From assembly GCA_014800785.1 (NCBI GenBank), contig JAAVFK010000021.1, forward strand, positions 12,931 to 55,459: DNA of 42,529 bases. Reading direction: 5' to 3'. This DNA comes from Bacteroidales bacterium. GTDB lineage: Bacteria > Bacteroidota > Bacteroidia > Bacteroidales > Muribaculaceae. Numbering within the stretch: position 1 is the stretch's first letter; every line of letters starts with the position of its first letter. Of the stretch, positions 31,236 through 38,346 are shown in pieces. Made by a program: the position numbers and the translations under genes. Below the pieces are notes generated by a model, which saw nothing but the letters and a program-made list of their open reading frames with translations, did no database searches and was not told the DNA's origin.

Positions 31236-31823
31236 TTAATAGTCGGTTGCTTCGTCGTCGGGGATTTCGAAAATCAGTGTCGCGTCCGGAAGTTTTATGA
31301 TGTCGCCGTGGTTGAGGACGATCACGTCGCCGAAGAGCAGCTGCTCGTTGCCGAGCCAGGTCTTGTTGACTTTCTCCTTGAAGAGCGACAGATAGTGGAC
31401 GAATCCCTTCGCTGGCACTTTTTTCACCTCGACCACAATGTGCTCGCGGCTCATGGCGCGCTGTTCGCCGGTGTCGATCTGAAAATCGGCTCCCGATTTG
31501 GTCGCCTTGCGCCCGATCACGTTGCGTCCCGGCTTCAGGCGGAACGTGGTTCCTGCGCCGGAGACTTTCAGCCGGCCTATGGTGAAATTGAGCTGACCGA
31601 GGTCGGTCGCCTCGTCGTTGTGGCCGTTGCCGCCGGGATATTCCGTGTCGGGATCGTCTCCCGTGTTTACGGTCTTGTCCACGCGTTTGAACTGAGTGAA
31701 CGGATACTTGTGCTTGCAGATCGGGCAGGTGACGTTTTTCGACTCGATGCCCGGTTGGTTCTTGACCGAAAGGATGGCCCCGTCAAAAGGGCATTTTATC
31801 TGAATTATATCATCCATTACCAT
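31236..31823 (-). CDS. FHA-domain protein with N-terminal Cys-containing ribbon-like segment
   Basis: IIQIKCPFDGAILSVKNQPGIESKNVTCPICKHKYPF; FHA GRNVIGRKATKSGADFQIDTGEQRAMSREHIVVEVKK; start M at 31823 or 31817. Confidence 0.85.
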   Translation of the reverse strand: MVMDDIIQIKCPFDGAILSVKNQPGIESKNVTCPICKHKYPFTQFKRVDKTVNTGDDPDTEYPGGNGHNDEATDLGQLNFTIGRLKVSGAGTTFRLKPGRNVIGRKATKSGADFQIDTGEQRAMSREHIVVEVKKVPAKGFVHYLSLFKEKVNKTWLGNEQLLFGDVIVLNHGDIIKLPDATLIFEIPDDEATDY

Positions 31824-31863
31824 TATTCTTTTACGGTTTGATATGACGGTCTGATAATTTGAG

Positions 31864-31899
31864 GGTTTGAAACATGCCGAAGGCATGTCCCTACATTGG
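31864..31899. repeat. REP-like dispersed hairpin repeat, copy 2
   Basis: ggtttgaaACATGCCgaaGGCATGTccctacattgg, 36/36 identical to copy 1. Confidence 0.8.
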
Positions 31900-31913
31900 T
31901 TTGACGACTGGCT

Positions 31914-32660
31914 TTACCATTTCATTACCGCCATATTGTTGTCGAAATTACCCCACATGACCGGGTGCTGTTTGCCTCCCGAGACGTTGGTCACTTCACG
32001 ATGAACGAAGTCGTAGAGCTCGCGGGCCGTGATGATCCGGTTGCGGTTTGCGTCGGCATTTCCTCCGAGTCCTTTGGTGAGGTAGGTGGTGAAGAATCCG
32101 TTCTTCATATCGGTGCGTTCGATCGAGTTCTCGTTGTTGCGCGATGAGAGGAACAGCATCACGTTGGCATTCTTCGCCGCCGTCAGCGCTCCCTGGGCCG
32201 AAGTTTCGTCCACACGCATTCCACCCGAGCGGCAGGCGTCGACGAACATCATCTTGTTCCGACACCGGCTCTTGGCCATGGCCCGGCGGACCTCGTCATA
32301 TCCGATCTTGCCGTCGTAAGCGCAGAATCCTCCGGGATACCCGTGGCCGCTGAAGAAGAAGACCACCATGTCGTTCTCCTTCGCCATCCCGAATACCTTG
32401 TCGATCGCCTTGACGATCCGTTTCTTCGTCGCCTTCTCGTTGAGAAGCAGGGAGTAGTCGACCGACGTATTCTTGGAGTAGAGGTCGGCCACTGTGCGCG
32501 CGTCGTTGACAGTCAGCCGCAGGTTGCTGATCTGACCCGGGAATCCGGAGTAGTCTCCGATACCCACCGAAACCAGATAGACACGTGCGTCGGCCGCGAA
32601 CGCGACGGTGAGCAGGATCGCCGCAAGCAGGACTCTTAATAACTTACCCTTCATAACCAA
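31914..32660 (-). CDS. Caspase-like (peptidase C14) protein with signal peptide
   Basis: Signal peptide LLRVLLAAILLTVAFAADA; YLVSVGIGDYSGFPG; FFFSGHGYPGGF (His); MMFVDACRSGGMR (Cys). Confidence 0.9.
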   Translation of the reverse strand: MVMKGKLLRVLLAAILLTVAFAADARVYLVSVGIGDYSGFPGQISNLRLTVNDARTVADLYSKNTSVDYSLLLNEKATKKRIVKAIDKVFGMAKENDMVVFFFSGHGYPGGFCAYDGKIGYDEVRRAMAKSRCRNKMMFVDACRSGGMRVDETSAQGALTAAKNANVMLFLSSRNNENSIERTDMKNGFFTTYLTKGLGGNADANRNRIITARELYDFVHREVTNVSGGKQHPVMWGNFDNNMAVMKW

Positions 32661-32671
32661 CCCTTAACAAC

Positions 32672-33664
32672 TTAACCTTCATAGATGTCGGAGGTGAGGT
32701 CTGCGGAATTGTTCGAGGCGAGCGGGTCGGCACCGGGGGTGGAGAAACCTCCGAGGTCGTTCACGCCGAGCCCCTGGCCGTGGATGTCGGCATACTCGTT
32801 CTCATCGAGTCGGCCGTCGTTGTTGGTGTCGACACCCATATAGTCGAACTCCATGTCTCCGTCCACGTCTATCAGGATCACCTCCTGGCCGTCTACCATC
32901 ATTCCCCCCATGTTCATGCCCGTCTCCGGGTCATGGGCGACACCGAGGATCTCTATCTCGGCCTGAGGGGTTCCGTCAACAACCATCGCCTCCTGCGGCT
33001 GAATCTCGCTCTGGGGCTGAACATCGGTTACGGTCAGGTCATTCTGATCATTGTTGTGGGTGACCGAGACGATGTCTATGTCGTCTTCGGCTTGTGTCGG
33101 GTGAGGGGTTGAGGCGGAGGCGGTGCGGGTGGCGTGAGCGGCCACGTTGCTGTCCGTTTGGTCGATATGGTTCCAGCTGAAGTGGTCGCCGAACTCGGCG
33201 CGTTCCTCGGCCGTCATCGCTTTCCACTCGTCGGCCGTGTATGTGCCGTAGACCTGGCCGTGCCATTCGAAACATCCTCCCGGGCCGACTTCCTCGCGCG
33301 CCGCGGCGAAAGCCTCGCCGAAAGACATATCATCATTTACGGAGGTGGCGACCTTTATCTGATCGTCCACCCATTCCGGGTTGGAGAGCTCCTCACGGTG
33401 ATTGTCGGGTCCTGCGGCCGAGGCCTCGTCGGTCATACCCATGAGGAAAGTGGCCACGCCGCCGATCAGCAGGCCCGAGCCGGCGCCTGCCGCCGCGCGC
33501 TTCAATATCCCCTTCTTCCCTTTTTTCTCTTTCGGCGCGCTGTCGGAGCGGGCGTCGCTGTCTGTGCGGATTTCCTGCGACTCGTCAGCAAAACAGGTGT
33601 CCTCGTCGCGGTTCATCTCTTCGTTGTCGAAGCGTGTGGCTTCGTCGTCATATTGTGTGGTCAT
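32672..33664 (-). CDS. Membrane protein with Gly/Ala hydrophobic segment and C-terminal EF-hand-like acidic motif
   Basis: RAAAGAGSGLLIGGVATFLMGM; VGPGGCFEWHGQVYGTYTADEWKAMTAEERAEF; LIDVDGDMEFDYMGVDTNNDGRLDENEYADI; starts 11 bp upstream of the caspase gene. Confidence 0.7.
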   Translation of the reverse strand: MTTQYDDEATRFDNEEMNRDEDTCFADESQEIRTDSDARSDSAPKEKKGKKGILKRAAAGAGSGLLIGGVATFLMGMTDEASAAGPDNHREELSNPEWVDDQIKVATSVNDDMSFGEAFAAAREEVGPGGCFEWHGQVYGTYTADEWKAMTAEERAEFGDHFSWNHIDQTDSNVAAHATRTASASTPHPTQAEDDIDIVSVTHNNDQNDLTVTDVQPQSEIQPQEAMVVDGTPQAEIEILGVAHDPETGMNMGGMMVDGQEVILIDVDGDMEFDYMGVDTNNDGRLDENEYADIHGQGLGVNDLGGFSTPGADPLASNNSADLTSDIYEG

Positions 33665-33671
33665 GATCTTT

Positions 33672-33866
33672 AGAGAGTGTTTGAATTTAAATCAAATTTA
33701 ATGTTTAGAGAGGTTTAGAAATTTTTGATTTCATCACAAAGGATCTTTTGGACGCCTTTCCAAAGATTTCATCGGTCGCGATGCCCGCATCGCTCCCTCT
33801 TCAACTTTGAAAATTCATCCCAAAATCTCTCTTTGTGCTAAAATCATTTAAATTCAAACACTCTCT
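33672..33866. repeat. Perfect 21-bp inverted repeats flanking 153 bp (candidate invertible segment or MITE-like element)
   Basis: agagagtgtttgaatttaaat (33672-33692) / atttaaattcaaacactctct (33846-33866), 21/21; internal hairpin GCGATGCccGCATCGC (33778-33793). Confidence 0.85.
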
Positions 33867-33878
33867 TAGTGTTTGGGG

Positions 33879-34211
33879 TTATTTTTTCTTTTCAGGCAGG
33901 CGGACCCGGGTGTTCTCCTTAATTTCGAGGATCACGTCCACGAGTTCCGAGCGGAGCGCCATGCAGATTGAGTCCTGGCGCTTGTTCATCGTCTCGAGTG
34001 TCTCGGTCGAGACACCCGCGATTCGGGCGTTTCGCTTTGCCTCCTGAGTCTTGATCTCCTTTTCGAGATTGGCGCGTCTCGTCTCCAGACCCTGAAGTTT
34101 CACTGTCGAGGCGATCGAATCGGCCTGTGTCGCCGGTGATGCGGCCGACACGCCGATGGTGCCGGAGAGGGCGATGATCGCGGCGGCCGCTGTTGCTGAA
34201 ATGGTCTTCAT
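33879..34211 (-). CDS. Small secreted coiled-coil protein, unknown function
   Basis: Signal peptide MKTISATAAAAIIALSGTIGVSAA; charged helical LETRRANLEKEIKTQEAKRNARIAG. Confidence 0.6.
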   Translation of the reverse strand: MKTISATAAAAIIALSGTIGVSAASPATQADSIASTVKLQGLETRRANLEKEIKTQEAKRNARIAGVSTETLETMNKRQDSICMALRSELVDVILEIKENTRVRLPEKKK

Positions 34212-34230
34212 CTTATTGGTTTTCTATCGG

Positions 34231-34268
34231 GACCGAGTTTCGGTTTGGTCTTGATTCCGAAACCGGTC
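34231..34268. other. Inverted repeat between the LRR gene and the coiled-coil gene
   Basis: GACCGaGTTTCGG-tttggtcttgatt-CCGAAACCGGTC; no T-tract. Confidence 0.5.
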
Positions 34269-34269
34269 T

Positions 34270-35319
34270 TCAATATTTGTCAAAATTCTTCACTCCCTTG
34301 ATATTCTTTGCGGATGGGAGTTCCGCGGCGCTGATCGGATAGGGGAGAGCTCCGGGGTGGGCGCTGTATTCGCCGGGTGCCGTCGCGAGTGACTTGACGT
34401 AGGCCCCTTTCGCGTTCGCAGGCACGATTATCTGTGCTTTCGGGTTGGCGAGCTGGAAGAAAAACTTCCCTTCGTCACCGAGGTATCCCGTCAGGATCGG
34501 TTTTTCGTTGCGCAGCACTATCGTTGCGAGACCCTTCATCCTTGACGTTTCGCGGAACGATACCGATTCGAGCGATGCCGGCAGGTCTATCGAAGTGACC
34601 GACACGCAGTCTGTCAGCGCCCCCGGTGCAATTTTAACGGTGCCCTCCCGTACGATGATCTTTCCTCCGCGGGCTCTCGGGCAGATGAGCAGCGACTCTC
34701 CGTTTTTGGAGTAGAGCATACCGTTGTCTGAAGAGAATGTGCCGTTGTTGGGGTCTACTGTCAGACGTTCGAGGTGTTGAAGCTGCTTGATGCCCTGGAT
34801 TTTTTCTATCTTGGCCGGGACGTTTATCGCGGCCAGACGGTCGCTCCATCTGAACATCGTCAGATCCATAACTTTCCAGTCGCTGCCGACGGTCACGTCT
34901 GCAATCTCGGGACATTTGAAGAACACGCCCTGTCCGAAGACCACGGGGTTGCCGGGAAAGACCACGCTCCTGAGCGAGTCACAGTCTTCGAAAGCGAAGT
35001 CACCGATCTCTTCCACTCCGGCCGGAATCACGATTCCCTTGAGGCGGTCGGCGTTGGCGAAAGCCTTGCGGCCGATAGCCTTGACGTTATAGACCACGTC
35101 ATTGTGTTTGACCTTGGCCGGGATCTCGACGGTCCCCGAGACTGTCGGCACCTTCTTGTCGGCAATACTGCCGTCGTAGGTCACCGCTACGGTCCGCGCC
35201 GTCTTGTTGGTGATTTCGAAGCAGAGCCGCTGTCCGTTGACCGTCGCCGTGAAGTCATGGGCTTGCGAGGCGAGGGATCCGAGCAGCAGAACTGCAGTCA
35301 GAATTTTTTTCAGTTTCAT
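34270..35319 (-). CDS. Secreted BspA-like leucine-rich-repeat (LRR_5) protein
   Basis: Signal peptide; VKAIGRKAFANADRLKGIVIPAGVEEIGDFAFEDCDSLRSVVFPG. Confidence 0.85.
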   Translation of the reverse strand: MKLKKILTAVLLLGSLASQAHDFTATVNGQRLCFEITNKTARTVAVTYDGSIADKKVPTVSGTVEIPAKVKHNDVVYNVKAIGRKAFANADRLKGIVIPAGVEEIGDFAFEDCDSLRSVVFPGNPVVFGQGVFFKCPEIADVTVGSDWKVMDLTMFRWSDRLAAINVPAKIEKIQGIKQLQHLERLTVDPNNGTFSSDNGMLYSKNGESLLICPRARGGKIIVREGTVKIAPGALTDCVSVTSIDLPASLESVSFRETSRMKGLATIVLRNEKPILTGYLGDEGKFFFQLANPKAQIIVPANAKGAYVKSLATAPGEYSAHPGALPYPISAAELPSAKNIKGVKNFDKY

Positions 35320-35332
35320 ATCTGTCGGAGGG

Positions 35333-35908
35333 TCAGGCGTTGTAGGTGTCCACGTCGGCGTCGTTGACGTAATCGGGGAGATCGTTCTGAGCGAACTGCG
35401 GGTTGAAACCGACGGCGTTGGCGAAGGGTTGCATGGCTATGTTCTGGTCCTGAACCTGGGTGACTTCGTTTTCCTGAATTTGTTGGTCGCCGTTCATGTC
35501 GACCATCATCAGGTCGGCTTTGCCGTCGAGGTCGATGTCCAGGAAGCCCACCTCCTGACCCTCGACGTTGACCACGGCGATGTCCATCTGCGATCCGTCG
35601 GGGTTGGTAACGCGGTCGTAGCTGAGCACTTCCACCTCGGGCTCAGGGTCGGGCTGAACCGGATCCACAGGTTTCGGCTCCGGGTTCACGGGCGGGACCG
35701 GCTCGGGCTGGACGTCCTGGGGTGTGGGGGCCGGAGCGGGCTGCTGTGCGGCGGGTTGGGCCACCACTTCGGGGACTATTTCGTCGGAGGCTTCGGCGGA
35801 CTGGGGGGTGATGGCCGCGCCAGCCACCACACCGACTGCGGCACCTGCGGCGGTGCTTGCGCCGGTAGCCATATTCTTCTTCATCTCGTCTTTGCTTTCC
35901 TGTTTCAT
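35333..35908 (-). CDS. Pro-rich membrane protein with EF-hand-like motif; paralogous to 32672-33664
   Basis: TGASTAAGAAVGVVAGAAI; PAPAPTPQDVQPEPVPPVNPEPKPVDPVQPDPEPEVEV; VNVEGQEVGFLDIDLDGKADLMMVDMNGDQQIQENE. Confidence 0.7.
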   Translation of the reverse strand: MKQESKDEMKKNMATGASTAAGAAVGVVAGAAITPQSAEASDEIVPEVVAQPAAQQPAPAPTPQDVQPEPVPPVNPEPKPVDPVQPDPEPEVEVLSYDRVTNPDGSQMDIAVVNVEGQEVGFLDIDLDGKADLMMVDMNGDQQIQENEVTQVQDQNIAMQPFANAVGFNPQFAQNDLPDYVNDADVDTYNA

Positions 35909-35940
35909 AGCTTATAGTGTTTTAAGTTGTTTTGATGATG

Positions 35941-35972
35941 CAAAAGTACCTCCGAACCTACGCCCCGCCAAG
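35941..35972 (-). promoter_or_regulatory. Candidate promoter for the 35908-33879 transcription unit
   Basis: Minus strand CTTG-N20-TACTTTTG (perfect TAnnTTTG). Confidence 0.6.
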
Positions 35973-36100
35973 CATTTTGCCGCATCCTGTACGAAATACC
36001 CCGATTACTCCACGAAATTGCGCCGCGCCCCCCTCGCCGGCGCCCCCCGCCTCGCAAATCAACCCAACATTTGTCGTCGGTATCCGAAGCGTTTTTTGCC

Positions 36101-37237
36101 TCAGTATCTGATTATTCCGCACCATTTAGGGAAACTATCTGAATAAATTTTACAGTTTTTGGGGATGTGAACAACTTTCAATGATTTACAATCAGAGAAG
36201 GCCCCGCTATCTATTTCCTCAATAGATCTGGGTATAGCGATTGATTCTAATGCGTCGCAACCTGTGAAGGCAAATTTACCAATGCTTATTATAGAAGAAG
36301 GTAAAACCACTTTGTCTAGAGATGTACAGTATGCAAAGGCATTTTCTTCAATTGAAGTCACGGAATTCGGAATATCAATGCGATTCAATTCATGCACACC
36401 GTAAAAAGTTTTTTCCCCTATAACCTTTACTGAATTCGGAATTTGATATATGTATAGACCTAGGGGAGCGAATCCTACCAAAGTCCCGTTAACAACTAAG
36501 CATCTGTTGTCCGGAGTGGCAAATTTCCCGTAGAATGCGTTCAAATTACTACAGTAATCAAATGCTCCGGCTTCAATATATTGGACTGACATTGGTATAT
36601 TAATATATGGAAGAGAAGTGCAAGACGTAAATGCGTCCTTCTTAATTACCGTTACGGATTCCGGTATTACAATAGATTTTAGAGATTCACAGAATCCAAA
36701 AGTGCCATCGAGGATGCTAATAGAGTTAGGAATAGTCACTGTGGTTAATGATTTACAACCCCAAAAGGCACCTCTGCCAATTGTTGTGACTGATCTTGGA
36801 ATGTTCACAGTGGCTAATGCACAATGCGAAAAGGCTGAGTTCCCAATTGTAGTAACTGAGCTTGGAATATTCACAGAGTTTAATGAAACACACCATGCAA
36901 AGGCCTCTTTCCCAATTGTAGTAACTGAGTTAGGTATTTCTACTGACCTTAAAAAGTCAAAGCTCCTAAATGCATAATCTCCTATTGTCTTTACAGAATT
37001 TGGAATTTTGACCTCCGTGATGGTTTTGGGGTATTGACCCTCTTTTATAATGGTAGGACGATTATCTTGGCCACCGCCACCTTGATGTCGCTGAGGTTTA
37101 GTGGGCTTTTTTCTCGGCTTTGTAGATTGCTGAGTTGGCTTCTTAGCGGGGCGCGTGACCTTGCCCTGGCCGAAAGAGTCGGCTGTGGCGAGGGCTATGA
37201 TGGCGATGAGACAGAGGGTCAGGAGTCGGTGTTTCAT
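36101..37237 (-). CDS. Secreted BspA-like leucine-rich-repeat protein
   Basis: MKHRLLTLCLIAIIALATADSFGQGKVTRPAKK...; repeated IPNSVTTIGKEAFAWCVSLNSVNIPSSVTTIGNSAFSHC; start MKHRLL at 37237. Confidence 0.9.
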   Translation of the reverse strand: MKHRLLTLCLIAIIALATADSFGQGKVTRPAKKPTQQSTKPRKKPTKPQRHQGGGGQDNRPTIIKEGQYPKTITEVKIPNSVKTIGDYAFRSFDFLRSVEIPNSVTTIGKEAFAWCVSLNSVNIPSSVTTIGNSAFSHCALATVNIPRSVTTIGRGAFWGCKSLTTVTIPNSISILDGTFGFCESLKSIVIPESVTVIKKDAFTSCTSLPYINIPMSVQYIEAGAFDYCSNLNAFYGKFATPDNRCLVVNGTLVGFAPLGLYIYQIPNSVKVIGEKTFYGVHELNRIDIPNSVTSIEENAFAYCTSLDKVVLPSSIISIGKFAFTGCDALESIAIPRSIEEIDSGAFSDCKSLKVVHIPKNCKIYSDSFPKWCGIIRY

Positions 37238-37250
37238 TTGTCGGGTTATT
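37052..37250. repeat. 5' cassette direct repeat, copy A (LRR gene)
   Basis: Aligned by eye with 38121-38319: about 13 mismatches in 199 nt, no gaps; spacing 1069 bp. Confidence 0.85.
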
Positions 37251-37289
37251 CGGTTAGGAGTGTAATTGTATAAATAGTCATCGGCTCGG

Positions 37290-37319
37290 CAATGTAGGGA
37301 CATCGCTTCGCGATGTTTC
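37290..37319. repeat. REP-like dispersed hairpin repeat, diverged copy 3, opposite orientation
   Basis: Reverse complement gaaACATCGCgaaGCGATGTccctacattg; compensatory stem changes relative to copies 1 and 2. Confidence 0.75.
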
Positions 37320-37367
37320 CCAGGCACCATGTTTCTGTCGATGCGGATTCATCGAAAACAGCGAACC

Positions 37368-38306
37368 TTAGAGCGCCAGGCGTAAGCCAACGTACGTAAG
37401 GCAGTCACGCGGCTTAAGGCAGCCACGATTAGCCACACGGCAGTAAAACGCGCCCTGGCTCTGGCTACCACCACGTACAACACGCATAGCGGTGTTAGGA
37501 GACGATTTATACCTATTGCTCCAGTTATCGGAACACCATTCCATGACATTACCCGTCATATCAAATATGCCTAACTCATTACCGAGTTTCTGTGCTACCG
37601 GATGTGTTCTGCCACCGCTGTTTTCATCATACCATGCCACTCTGTCAATATCGTCACTACCACTATATTTATAGCCCCGAGACCTATTGCCGCCGCGAGC
37701 CGCGTATTCCCATTCCGCCTCAGTCGGCAGACGAAAATTTCGTCCCGTCAGACGGTTCAACTTCTCTACAAATTCATGACAGTCATACTTTGAAACATTT
37801 TCAACTGGAAGCGTCTCTCCTCGAAGATTCGACGGATTGGAACCCATAACCGCTACCCACAATTGTTGCGTCACTTCGGTTTTGCCAATATAGAATGTCG
37901 AAACAGATTCGGTGTGTACCGGTTTTTCATCAGAGTCGCCGGTATTTGATCCCATGCTGTAAGTTCCGCGATCTACCCTTACCATATCGAAACTGACACC
38001 ATTAACCGTGAATGTCTCTACCGGTGCACTCAAAGCTCGGGGAGCCGGTGGATTAGTGTTGGTAGGACGATTATCTTGGCCACCCGATGGGTTGAGGTTG
38101 ATCGTCGTGTTGGCTGTGTTGGTAGGATGACTATCTTGGCCACCGCCACCTTGATGTCGCTGAGGTTTAGTGGGCTTTTTTTTCGGCTTTGTAGATTGCT
38201 GAGTTGGTTTCTTAGCGGGGCGCGTCACCCTGCCCTGGCCGAAGGTGTCGGCCGTGGCGAGAGCTATGATGGCGATGAGGCAGATGGTCAGGAGTCGGTG
38301 TTTCAT
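37368..38306 (-). CDS. Secreted FGE/SUMF1-like (C-type-lectin fold) protein
   Basis: MKHRLLTICLIAIIALATADTFGQGRVTRPAKK; YSMGSNTGDSDEKPVHTESVSTFYIGKTEVTQQLWVAVMG; FRLPTEAEWEYAARGG; GIFDMTGNVMEWCSDNW; VVRGGSQSQGAFYCRVANRG. Confidence 0.92.
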   Translation of the reverse strand: MKHRLLTICLIAIIALATADTFGQGRVTRPAKKPTQQSTKPKKKPTKPQRHQGGGGQDSHPTNTANTTINLNPSGGQDNRPTNTNPPAPRALSAPVETFTVNGVSFDMVRVDRGTYSMGSNTGDSDEKPVHTESVSTFYIGKTEVTQQLWVAVMGSNPSNLRGETLPVENVSKYDCHEFVEKLNRLTGRNFRLPTEAEWEYAARGGNRSRGYKYSGSDDIDRVAWYDENSGGRTHPVAQKLGNELGIFDMTGNVMEWCSDNWSNRYKSSPNTAMRVVRGGSQSQGAFYCRVANRGCLKPRDCLTYVGLRLAL

Positions 38307-38319
38307 TTATCGGGTTATT
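38121..38319. repeat. 5' cassette direct repeat, copy B (FGE gene)
   Basis: See 37052-37250. Confidence 0.85.
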
Positions 38320-38346
38320 TGTCGGGTTATTTGTCGGGTTATTTGG
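38311..38346. repeat. 12-bp tandem repeat x3 spanning the kinase stop and FGE-gene leader
   Basis: cgggttatttgt cgggttatttgt cgggttatttgg. Confidence 0.8.

Noticed and set aside
31104-31886. Shared MPSACFKP N-terminus of the PP2C and FHA ORFs
   Set aside because: It is the translation of the dispersed REP-like repeat (ATGCCTTCGGCATGTTTCAAACC). Real starts are MKYRLKV (31103) and MVMDDI (31823/31817).
24706-32660. CdaA plus caspase as a CBASS-like cyclic-nucleotide/effector pair
   Set aside because: CdaA is the housekeeping c-di-AMP cyclase next to folP, separated from the caspase by several transcription units including opposite-strand genes; no CD-NTase or Cap genes.
37368-38306. Diversity-generating retroelement target (FGE/C-type lectin C-terminus)
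   Set aside because: No reverse transcriptase, template repeat or A-biased variable repeat found in the window. The C-terminus lies 38 bp from the next feature (gene upstream of it is unrelated). Would need the flanking sequence to exclude fully.
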